Part shown: positions 17,389 to 24,858 of the stretch, piece by piece | Numbering within the stretch: position 1 is the first letter of the stretch | Layout of the letters: each line of letters begins with the position of its first letter | Source of the DNA: Verrucomicrobiota bacterium | Lineage (GTDB): Bacteria; Verrucomicrobiota; Kiritimatiellia; UBA8416; JABMPJ01 | Assembly: GCA_018648805.1 (NCBI GenBank) | Contig: JABGQM010000001.1 | Location: 37,896-101,895, forward strand | Reading direction: 5' to 3' | Length of the DNA stretch: 64,000 nucleotides | Position numbers and translations under genes: made by a program | The notes under the pieces: model-generated | What the model was told of the DNA's origin: nothing | What the model saw: the letters and a program-made list of their open reading frames with translations, nothing else | Database searches by the model: none

Positions 17389-20300
17389 CTACCTGAAGCG
17401 GAACATGGCGGCATGACTCCTCACGCGCACATCGACTTGACGCACTTGTATCCCGCTGGGGCCTATGTGCGTGAACCCTTCACCCCATATCCGAGCGCTA
17501 AACGAAGGCCCCGTCACGTGCTCGTAGAGCATGTAGTTACCAGGGGTTGTCTCGTCGACGATCTTGACCAGTGCACCGTCGGGCTCATCCGGGGTAAGGG
17601 CGAAGTGGTTCGTGGTGCCATTGAAGACCATGGCGCCTCGACCCTCATACGCCTGCCCGGCGTTGCCGCCCAGGTAGATGATCACATCATACATCGCATA
17701 GCTGATGCCCGAGAGCTCGAAGTCGGCGATCATGTCGGGCAAGGTCGACGGTCCCCCGCTTTCCGTATACTCGGTGCCGTTTCGATGGCCATCGAGCAGC
17801 GTCGCGTTGCCGACGTCGACGGCGTCCGCATCGTCACGCGTGTCCGCCCACCAGTAAGGAGCGGCGTTGCGCTCGTTGTTCAGCGTCAACGTCGCCGTGG
17901 CGCCGCCGGGGTTCGTGATTGAGGTCGTGCCGGGATTCTCTGGTCCCACATTCGACCAGTCGGCGGTTTCCCAGACGCCGGCGGTTCGATCTGTGTCGGT
18001 CGGGTCCAGACGTACCGTCTCGCGCCAGGATTCCTGCAACCATTCGTCGGTCAGCGCCCTGCCGTAGGCGAAGAAGTTGAGGGAGAGGGTGTCGGCGTTT
18101 CCCGCGGTGGACACGTCCGACCAGGCCGTTTCGTTGCGGTGGACATCGCGCGCCTTGACACGAAAACCATGCACCTCGCCGAGGGGGAAGCTCAGCCCGG
18201 TGTTCGTCCAGGCCGGCGTGGGAGTCCAGCCGCTGTTATCGAGGGTGGTCGAGTTTTCGAAGTAGTATTCGACAGGTCCGTTGCGGTCCGTTGCGATCAC
18301 GGCTGTCATGGCAACGTCCGCTGTGCCAGAAGCCTTGGGGCGCTCGTCGAAACGCATGGGGTCAGGAATCGGGGGCGTAACGTCGGGGTTTGCGGAGTCG
18401 ACCCCGTACACGACCGAGGCATAGCTCGCGCCGAATCGGATCTCATCCAGTATGGGCAGGTCACCCCAACGAAAGGTAAGGGTGTCGAAGGCCGCTTGAT
18501 CGACCGTGGTGGTGTAGGTGGAGACCGGGGTGTCTATACCGCCCATCGAGGTGTCCGGTATGAACAACGCGATCGAATCGGGGTCAGCCGAAGTCGCGCC
18601 CCACACGATCTTGCCGACCACGACGCCATGGACGCCGGGCGTGAATCTGGGGGCGACATCCGGATCGGCCAGCGGGGCCCCCGAGCCGGCAAACGCGGCG
18701 GCACGTGGCACGCCACTCGGCAGGTACAGGCCCACGCCTGATCCCGAATGTTGGATCCACCAATCACCGTTGCCCGTACCAAAGGGATCCGTGGCGAGAG
18801 CCACAGCCAGGCGCACATTGGTTCCGTTGGCATTCGTCTCTACCCCTGTCAGGATGCTGAACCAGAGGGTGGCGCCGTCGTCAAGCAGGCCGTTGTCGGA
18901 AAGCGCTTGCGCGTCAAGCGATCGGCCTCCCCCGTAACGGTTGACGGAGCGGGCGAAGCCCACTCGCCCGCCGCGCGTCACGAGTGACCCGTAGGAGAGG
19001 GTGTCGGCGATCACGGTCGTGCTGTCATGCGCGTCCCAGCTCCCGGCGAGACCGACCTCGTAGATCCCGTACTGGCCATCAAGTCCGCCCGGCGTGTAGG
19101 CGAAGGGCTCGTAGACCTCGAGGGCATGTGAGACCGCCTCGACCGTGATGTCAACGGTGGCCGTGCTTGTCGCGCCTTCGCTGTCCATGACGTCAAAGAG
19201 AAAGCTGTCGGGACCCACGTAGAGTGTGTCGGGATGGTAGACGAGAGTGGACCCGCTCCCGCTGATGAAACCATAGTCGGGCGGCGTGGTGATCGTGAAG
19301 ACCAGGGGATAGCCGTCGGGGTCGCTGCCGGTGAGCGTGATGGGCGCCGGCTGGTCCTGCACGAGTACGACGGTTTGCGCGTCCGCAGTGGGGAGGGCGT
19401 TCGAGGGGAGGCCGCCTCCCGAGTCGTAAACGATCACGACGAGCTGAGTCGACACCTCGGTCAGCCCGCGTGAGTCCGACATGGTGACTTCGAACGTGTG
19501 CCGTCCTGGGGCATCAAAGATCAGCGTGGCATTGGTGCTGCTGGGGGTGCCATTGGGCGCAATATCCAGCGGGCTGGCGCCGTGTAGCTTGCGCCAGGTG
19601 AAAACCGCGTCGCCCTCGGCGTAGTCCAGGGCATCGACCCGCAGGGCTGTGGAGACGGTTGGCCCACTGAGCGTGATCGGATTTTCGTCGGCGCTGACGG
19701 AGACGATGCGCTTGAGGGGCATCGGCACATAGGGACTCGCATCGTTCGTGACTGCCGTCAGCGCGGCCGTGGCCTCAGAGGCGAAACGTCCTGCGGGAAG
19801 TGGAGGGGGACCGCCGATTTCGCCTTCCAGAAAACTAATGATGTCGGGGTCGGGCGTCACGTAGAGGGTGGCGCCAGCGTAGTCCTCGAGGGTCTGCAAC
19901 ATGGCTTGACCCACTTTGTCGCGGTCGTCCTCGATCGCGATCCGCCCCAGGGGGACGCCCTCGGCGATGCCGTAGCGCTCGAGCAGTTCGAGGCCGTGGG
20001 TTCGGACCCCGGTGCTGAACATCTTGTCAGCCGGCGAGCGCCACATGACCGAGTCCACCACCGACCCCGCCACGGACAGCATGTCGTCGTAGGAGAGCAT
20101 GTCGTAGATGGTTCCGAGGGTGCTGCGGGCCTGACCGACCGGGTTGGCGGCCACGGCCTTGATGGCCGGGTAGAGCAGGTCGCGGTCGATGCCGGTGATG
20201 TTGTTGTACAGTAGTCCTTTGGGTCCATAGGCGTTGCCGCCGTAGAAGAGCAGCATCGCCAGTCGTCCGTGGTCGAAATGCAGAGGGTCCTCCTCGTCGA

Positions 20301-22143
20301 ATGGCCGGAGCGGCCGGGCGGTCGTGTCGGCCGCGGAGAGAATCATATCGAGCACCGTGCTCGCACCGCCGATATAACGCAGTGATTCGGCAGCCATGTA
20401 GCGGACATGGTCCTCGCCGTCGGTCAGGAGCGTCGCCAGCGTGTTCAGGCCGCCGCTGTCACCGATCCAGCCGAGTGCATCGCAGGCGCCTACGCGTGCC
20501 ATCCCGTTGGTGTCCTCGGCCAGCGCGATGATCTGGTTGAGCTCGGTCGAGTTGATACTGCGGTTGCCCAGTTCCAGGGCCGCGTCATGCGTCAGGACAG
20601 GCGACCAGTTGTCGAGGTCCGAGATGAGCTCTGCGTCGCTGCGGGCGGTGGGGTCGTAGCCGGCGGCCCATGCGATCTCAGCCACGTCGCCGGCACTCAG
20701 CCACTGGTTGGTGTCCTGATTGGCACCCGTTACATGCAGTCGGCGGAACGGCAGCGCGTAGGTTAGCATGGCCGCGGCCGTCATGTTGAAATCGTAGTAC
20801 CGGTTGCCATTTCCCTCGCCGCCGTCGCTGGCCAGGTTGTCGTAGGCGAACGCCCCGTCCCAGCGCCGCTGCAGGTCGAGGTGCCAGCGGATGCGGTTGA
20901 AGAAGGAGGCCGCTGCCGCTTCGCCGCCCGCGTTGGCACCCAAGGGTGCCCAGAGATACTCGAAGAAGGGACCCGTATGCCCCGACTCGCGCGCTTTATC
21001 CGAGGTCGCACACAGCTTGCTGAAGTAGTGGCACGCCTCGAGTCGGTTGGTCTGCAGGGAGAAAGCCAGGGCCGCCACCGCGTTCTTACCGTTGCTGCCC
21101 CTGTAGTTGACATAGGGCGTGTGCTCTCCATACGGAATCGTGCCCCTGCCCGCGAAATAGGCGAAGAAGCGGCTACAGCGCTCGATGGCCGGCTCGATGT
21201 AAGCATTGGTGACGCCGCACTCGCGGGCAAGCTGGATGCCCAGGAAGCAATTCAGGCCGGGCGTGTTGATCACCCCATACCCTCCACCCATGGAACCGTT
21301 GTCCGAGCCGTCATCGTTCTTCTCGGCGAAGATGTGGCCCAGCGTGCCGAACAGGCTCTGGTTGCGGGCAATCTCGATCGCGCGCGCCTCGATGGACGGC
21401 AGCACATTGGTGTCGCCTGTGGCCAGGTAGTATTCGGCCTGGAACAGCAGCTCGTAGCCGCGTCCCCAGCAGCTTGCCGTACTGCGTTCGTCCGAGACCA
21501 TCGCGGCCATCTGCTCGGTCGTGGGGATCAACGCGCGTGCCTCAGACTGGACCCGTGCCTGATAGGCGATGTTGGTCGAGGCCAGCAGCGCCATCGCGCC
21601 GAAGCTGTAACGGCCCGAGGTCTCGTTATCGAATAGTTGCTGCAGCCCTTCTTGCAGGATCTTGGAGGACTTGGGGCAGTGGTAAGGGGCCGTGGCCGAG
21701 TAGGCGCCCATGGGTCGCAGCATGATCGGCAGCGTATTGGTGACCCCGGCTCGCCAGACGAGCAGGTCAAGCGTGGCGGGATCGCGTGCTTCGGCTTCGG
21801 CGATGGCCTGGGCCAGCCCCCTGCGCGCGTCAGCGGTGAAGACCACAGGCACGGTGCCCGTGCCGGCCGCACCGATGATGACGTCGTTGGTGGCAACGGT
21901 TCCGGCGGCTGGCGAGCCCGCGTCGATCTCGGTGACGAGAATCTGGCGGCTCTCGCTGGTGGGGTCAGGCGCATGGGTGGTGGCGTAAACCCACCCACGC
22001 ATGCCTGTCGGCCCCAGATTCTGGGTTCGGGTACTGGTCGGCGTACCGCCGGCGGTCAAGTCCGGGGGCGCGGCCACCCCCTTCACCGCGACCGCCCCCA
22101 ACACCACGACACTCACAAAAACCGTAGCGATGCTTCTCTTCAT
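17389..22143 (-). CDS. Giant secreted multidomain protein (DUF6288-like, PDZ, HEAT, cadherin/Ig-like and LamG-like parts)
   Basis: 1584 residues from the ATG at 22143, chosen because it begins a signal peptide (MKRSIATVFVSVVVLGAVAV); an in-frame ATG at 22212 would add 23 residues before it. In order: a PDZ-like segment (WVYATTHAPD...VTEIDAGSPAAGTVATNDVIIGA); a large alpha-helical block with CWGRGYELLFQAEYYLATGD, GSMGGGYGVINTPGLNCF and GHTGPFFEYLWAPLGA that resembles DUF6288; HEAT-like repeats (MARVGACDALGWIGD, VRYMAAESLRYIGG); a PKD-like and a cadherin-like domain (PTADAQTVVLVQDQPAPITLTGSDPDGYPL); then a concanavalin/LamG-like part. Probably surface-exposed or exported. The family name is from memory; catalysis is unproven. 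Confidence 0.75.
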   Translation of the reverse strand: MKRSIATVFVSVVVLGAVAVKGVAAPPDLTAGGTPTSTRTQNLGPTGMRGWVYATTHAPDPTSESRQILVTEIDAGSPAAGTVATNDVIIGAAGTGTVPVVFTADARRGLAQAIAEAEARDPATLDLLVWRAGVTNTLPIMLRPMGAYSATAPYHCPKSSKILQEGLQQLFDNETSGRYSFGAMALLASTNIAYQARVQSEARALIPTTEQMAAMVSDERSTASCWGRGYELLFQAEYYLATGDTNVLPSIEARAIEIARNQSLFGTLGHIFAEKNDDGSDNGSMGGGYGVINTPGLNCFLGIQLARECGVTNAYIEPAIERCSRFFAYFAGRGTIPYGEHTPYVNYRGSNGKNAVAALAFSLQTNRLEACHYFSKLCATSDKARESGHTGPFFEYLWAPLGANAGGEAAAASFFNRIRWHLDLQRRWDGAFAYDNLASDGGEGNGNRYYDFNMTAAAMLTYALPFRRLHVTGANQDTNQWLSAGDVAEIAWAAGYDPTARSDAELISDLDNWSPVLTHDAALELGNRSINSTELNQIIALAEDTNGMARVGACDALGWIGDSGGLNTLATLLTDGEDHVRYMAAESLRYIGGASTVLDMILSAADTTARPLRPFDEEDPLHFDHGRLAMLLFYGGNAYGPKGLLYNNITGIDRDLLYPAIKAVAANPVGQARSTLGTIYDMLSYDDMLSVAGSVVDSVMWRSPADKMFSTGVRTHGLELLERYGIAEGVPLGRIAIEDDRDKVGQAMLQTLEDYAGATLYVTPDPDIISFLEGEIGGPPPLPAGRFASEATAALTAVTNDASPYVPMPLKRIVSVSADENPITLSGPTVSTALRVDALDYAEGDAVFTWRKLHGASPLDIAPNGTPSSTNATLIFDAPGRHTFEVTMSDSRGLTEVSTQLVVIVYDSGGGLPSNALPTADAQTVVLVQDQPAPITLTGSDPDGYPLVFTITTPPDYGFISGSGSTLVYHPDTLYVGPDSFLFDVMDSEGATSTATVDITVEAVSHALEVYEPFAYTPGGLDGQYGIYEVGLAGSWDAHDSTTVIADTLSYGSLVTRGGRVGFARSVNRYGGGRSLDAQALSDNGLLDDGATLWFSILTGVETNANGTNVRLAVALATDPFGTGNGDWWIQHSGSGVGLYLPSGVPRAAAFAGSGAPLADPDVAPRFTPGVHGVVVGKIVWGATSADPDSIALFIPDTSMGGIDTPVSTYTTTVDQAAFDTLTFRWGDLPILDEIRFGASYASVVYGVDSANPDVTPPIPDPMRFDERPKASGTADVAMTAVIATDRNGPVEYYFENSTTLDNSGWTPTPAWTNTGLSFPLGEVHGFRVKARDVHRNETAWSDVSTAGNADTLSLNFFAYGRALTDEWLQESWRETVRLDPTDTDRTAGVWETADWSNVGPENPGTTSITNPGGATATLTLNNERNAAPYWWADTRDDADAVDVGNATLLDGHRNGTEYTESGGPSTLPDMIADFELSGISYAMYDVIIYLGGNAGQAYEGRGAMVFNGTTNHFALTPDEPDGALVKIVDETTPGNYMLYEHVTGPSFSARIWGEGFTHIGPSGIQVRQVDVRVRSHAAMFRFR

Positions 22144-22400
22144 CTGCAGTATCTGCGCCTTCTCGCGAAGCGACGCTCCCATGGTTAGAATGGGCAGTAT
22201 TATAGCACTCACACGGACGAAAAGAAATGTCTCGCGTGAGTCTATTCTGCGCTGAATGAAATGCAGTGAGAAGATCCGCCTCTATCCCACCGCCCCATAG
22301 CACACGGAGACATAATCGTGTATGCGGAAGACATCAGATGTCATTCTGCTCCAAGGAGCTAATTGAGGGCGAGCTAGGTCGATCTTCGCTCGTTTGTCTG

Positions 22401-22703
22401 TCATGCCACAGCGCGCTTCGGCTCAATGAAGAGCCTCAACTCCAAGGAATCGAGTAGAGCCTTTAGGCTGGAAAGCTGCGGGTTTCCTTCTTCCGAAAGA
22501 ATGCGATACATGTTCTCTCGGTTAAGGGCGGTCTCACGTGCGAGGCGCGTGAGACCATGTGCCTTTGCAACGTCACGTAGCGCCATGAGAAAGACGTCTT
22601 GGGTCCCGTCCTCCAAGGCGGCATTTAGATACTCTGCGGCTTCTACGGGATCGCGAAGATCCTCATGTAGACCGATGTCGTAGGTTATGGATGGTTTTGT
22701 CAT
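22401..22703 (-). CDS. Antitoxin of a HI1420/TIGR02684-type toxin-antitoxin pair
   Basis: 100 residues. The N-terminal part (YDIGLHEDLRDPVEAAEYLNAALEDGTQDVFLMALRDVAKAHG) followed by a short helix-turn-helix (LTRLARETALNRENMYRILSEEGNPQLSSLKALLDSL) is the pattern of the 'addiction module antidote' family. It would bind and neutralise the RelE-like toxin and co-repress the promoter. Its ATG overlaps the toxin stop (22700-22703), so the toxin gene comes first, the usual order for this subfamily. Confidence 0.9.
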   Translation of the reverse strand: MTKPSITYDIGLHEDLRDPVEAAEYLNAALEDGTQDVFLMALRDVAKAHGLTRLARETALNRENMYRILSEEGNPQLSSLKALLDSLELRLFIEPKRAVA

Positions 22704-23035
22704 GCTGACCTCCGCTGGTAGTCCAGCCAGTAGTCTTTCGCCTTGCTGATGTCATACGGTTGTGTTGACTTGTCGCCGCCGCAGAGCAGCAACACAATAG
22801 TGCTACCCGTACGAGCGAGATACACACGGTATCCGGGTCCATAAGGAATGACCAATTCGAGAACGCCACCACCGACAGGTTTTGCCGTTCCGAAGTTGCC
22901 AAGCCGGATACGATTCAGGCGGACGCGTACCCTCGCACGAGCCCGTACATCCCGAAGCCCGCGCAGCCACTTCTGGAATGGGGTCTTCCCCTCCGGTGTT
23001 ACGTATTCCTCCAGTGACTGCGGTAGTGCATCCAT
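22700..23035 (-). CDS. RelE/ParE-superfamily toxin (HI1419/TIGR02683-type)
   Basis: 111 residues from the ATG at 23035; a GTG one codon upstream (23038) is also possible. TPFQKWLRGLRDVRARARVRVRLNRIRLGNFGTAKPVGGGVLELVIPYGPGYRVYLARTGSTIVLLLCGGDKSTQPYDISKAKDYW matches the phage-derived Gp49-like/HigB-type RelE fold, with the conserved GYRVYL strand and GGDKSTQ loop. Family members cleave translated mRNA. Complete and apparently intact, with its antitoxin downstream. A palindromic promoter element sits just upstream. Confidence 0.9.
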   Translation of the reverse strand: MDALPQSLEEYVTPEGKTPFQKWLRGLRDVRARARVRVRLNRIRLGNFGTAKPVGGGVLELVIPYGPGYRVYLARTGSTIVLLLCGGDKSTQPYDISKAKDYWLDYQRRSA

Positions 23036-23044
23036 CACTCATAC

Positions 23045-23062
23045 TGTAGCTTATACGCTACA
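23045..23062 (-). promoter_or_regulatory. Palindromic operator/promoter of the toxin-antitoxin pair
   Basis: On the minus strand TGTAGC-GTATAA-GCTACA forms an 18-bp inverted repeat with perfect 6-bp arms about 10 bases before the toxin start, with a TATAA-like -10 in its centre. Position and symmetry suit autorepression by the toxin-antitoxin complex. Confidence 0.55.
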
Positions 23063-23145
23063 CTCCTGCAAGGTCATTCTTCTCTCATTTCGTGGGGCTT
23101 TTCAGCTCAATCAGTTATTTGGAGCATTGGCGACTGTGGGGCTTA

Positions 23146-24858
23146 TCACGCTCCGATTGTGTTCAACGCTTGCTCTATCTGCTGGACGAGGTCATCAACG
23201 CGATACGGTTTTTGAATATAGGAAAGCGCACCTTCATCCAGAATCTCTTGCGCGTTGGCGTCCAAACTGTAGCCCGTAGCCAGTATCGCTTTGACCTCGG
23301 GGTTCATCTCACGCATGGCAATCAACGTGTCGCGGCCATTCATCACAGGCATGTTCATGTCGAGAATCACGAGGTCGATGTGCTGCCATGACTTGCCGTA
23401 GTATTCGACAGCTTCTACTCCGTTCTCGGCGGTGACCACTTTGTATCCCCGGTTACGCAGTAGTTCGCCAGTGCCGGTTCTCACGGTCTTCTCATCGTCA
23501 ACGAGCAGAACCCTTGCACCACTTCTCTTTGCTGCCACGGCTCGCACCTTCGCTTGGCTTTCCTGCGCTTCCTGTTCTGACAGTGGCAAATAGACCGTGA
23601 AGGTCGTGCCTTGCCCGACTTCGCTGTCCACCTCAATGGCTCCGTGATGGTTGATGGCCGTACCGTAGACGGAAGCCAAGCCCATGCCCGTACCTTTGCC
23701 TTGATCCTTCGTCGTGAAGAACGGCTCGAATACACGCGCCCGAGTCGCTTCGTCCATGCCCGTGCCTGAATCGGCCACAGTGACTTTCAGGTAGTCACCC
23801 GGCGCGATGTTCAATGTGCTCTTGTTGCAGTGTTCCTCATCCAGCGTGACGGTGCCGGTCGTGAAGACAAGCGCACCACCATTCGGCATGGCATCACGGG
23901 CGTTGAGAGCAAGGTTCAACAGGGCGTTTTGGAGTTGTGTCGGGTCGCCGGTAGTGGTCGGGGGATTAGCCTCAAGGAGCTGTCGGATTGCGATGCGCTT
24001 GTCGATGCTGTGCTTGAGTATGGAAATCACCTCGCCAATCGTCTCGTGGATGTTGACGGGTACGACTGCATACTTCCCCTTGCGTGAGAACGCCAGCAAC
24101 TGTCCGGTCAAGTCCTTACCCCTCGTGCATGACCGAATGATGGCTCCGATGTACTGATGTAGCTTCTCGTCTTTGGTGTTCCCCAACAGCAGGTCGGCGT
24201 AGTTCATAATGCCGCCAAGCTGATTGTTGAAATCGTGAGCTACGCCGCCCGCAAGTTGACCGATAGAGTCCATCTTTTCAGCCTGGTGAAGGCGTTCCTT
24301 CATAAGCTTGCGCTCGGTGATGTCGATCAGGACCAGACGACAGAAGGGCGCGCCATCGTCATCCTGTGCAGTGGTGGCATCTAGCTGGGCCCAGAACAGT
24401 TCCCCGTCGCTTCTCAGCATCCGCAGTTCGCACTGCTGGGTCGCGCTGGTTTCGAGAAGTTGTTTGCGGTACCGGTAATAGATGTCCTGATCGTCTTTTG
24501 AGATGAACTGGGAGATCGGCAGCTTCTTCAGCCCGCTGCGCGGCACGCTCAGCAGCGTTGCGGCCGTGAGGTTGGATTCCAGAATCAGCCCTTTCTTACT
24601 GACGGAGATATAGCCCACCGGGGCCAAATCGTAGAGATCGTAATAGCGGGCCCTTGACTCATCCAGCTGTGCATGCATGGCGCGCAGATTGTCGTTCTGC
24701 ATTTCCAGTTCGATTTGATGCACCTGCAATTCATGCACCGTCTGCTGGATTTCTTCGGGCGACATGGCCGTCAGGGATTCCGGCGCCCGCGCCACTCTGC
24801 GTTCGGCCTCTCGGCGCATGGCATCGACTGATGCGAACTCTGTGTTGTCATTCATCAT
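23146..24858 (-). CDS. PAS-domain hybrid histidine kinase with C-terminal receiver
   Basis: 570 residues, soluble. A coiled N-terminus (EIQQTVHELQVHQIELEMQNDNLRAMHAQLDESRARYYDLYDLAPVGYISVS) leads into one PAS domain (about 70-185). The phosphoacceptor His is in LAGGVAHDFNNQLGG (His208), followed by a HATPase with NALLNLALNARDAMPNGG, DSGTGMDEATRARVFEPFFTTKDQGKGTGMGLASVYG. A receiver domain occupies the last 120 residues (LVILDMNMPVMNG, Asp about 500; KPYRVDDL near the end). The start overlaps the end of the CheB-CheR gene by 11 bases, so the two are translationally coupled and probably one signalling unit. Input signal unknown. Confidence 0.93.
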   Translation of the reverse strand: MMNDNTEFASVDAMRREAERRVARAPESLTAMSPEEIQQTVHELQVHQIELEMQNDNLRAMHAQLDESRARYYDLYDLAPVGYISVSKKGLILESNLTAATLLSVPRSGLKKLPISQFISKDDQDIYYRYRKQLLETSATQQCELRMLRSDGELFWAQLDATTAQDDDGAPFCRLVLIDITERKLMKERLHQAEKMDSIGQLAGGVAHDFNNQLGGIMNYADLLLGNTKDEKLHQYIGAIIRSCTRGKDLTGQLLAFSRKGKYAVVPVNIHETIGEVISILKHSIDKRIAIRQLLEANPPTTTGDPTQLQNALLNLALNARDAMPNGGALVFTTGTVTLDEEHCNKSTLNIAPGDYLKVTVADSGTGMDEATRARVFEPFFTTKDQGKGTGMGLASVYGTAINHHGAIEVDSEVGQGTTFTVYLPLSEQEAQESQAKVRAVAAKRSGARVLLVDDEKTVRTGTGELLRNRGYKVVTAENGVEAVEYYGKSWQHIDLVILDMNMPVMNGRDTLIAMREMNPEVKAILATGYSLDANAQEILDEGALSYIQKPYRVDDLVQQIEQALNTIGA

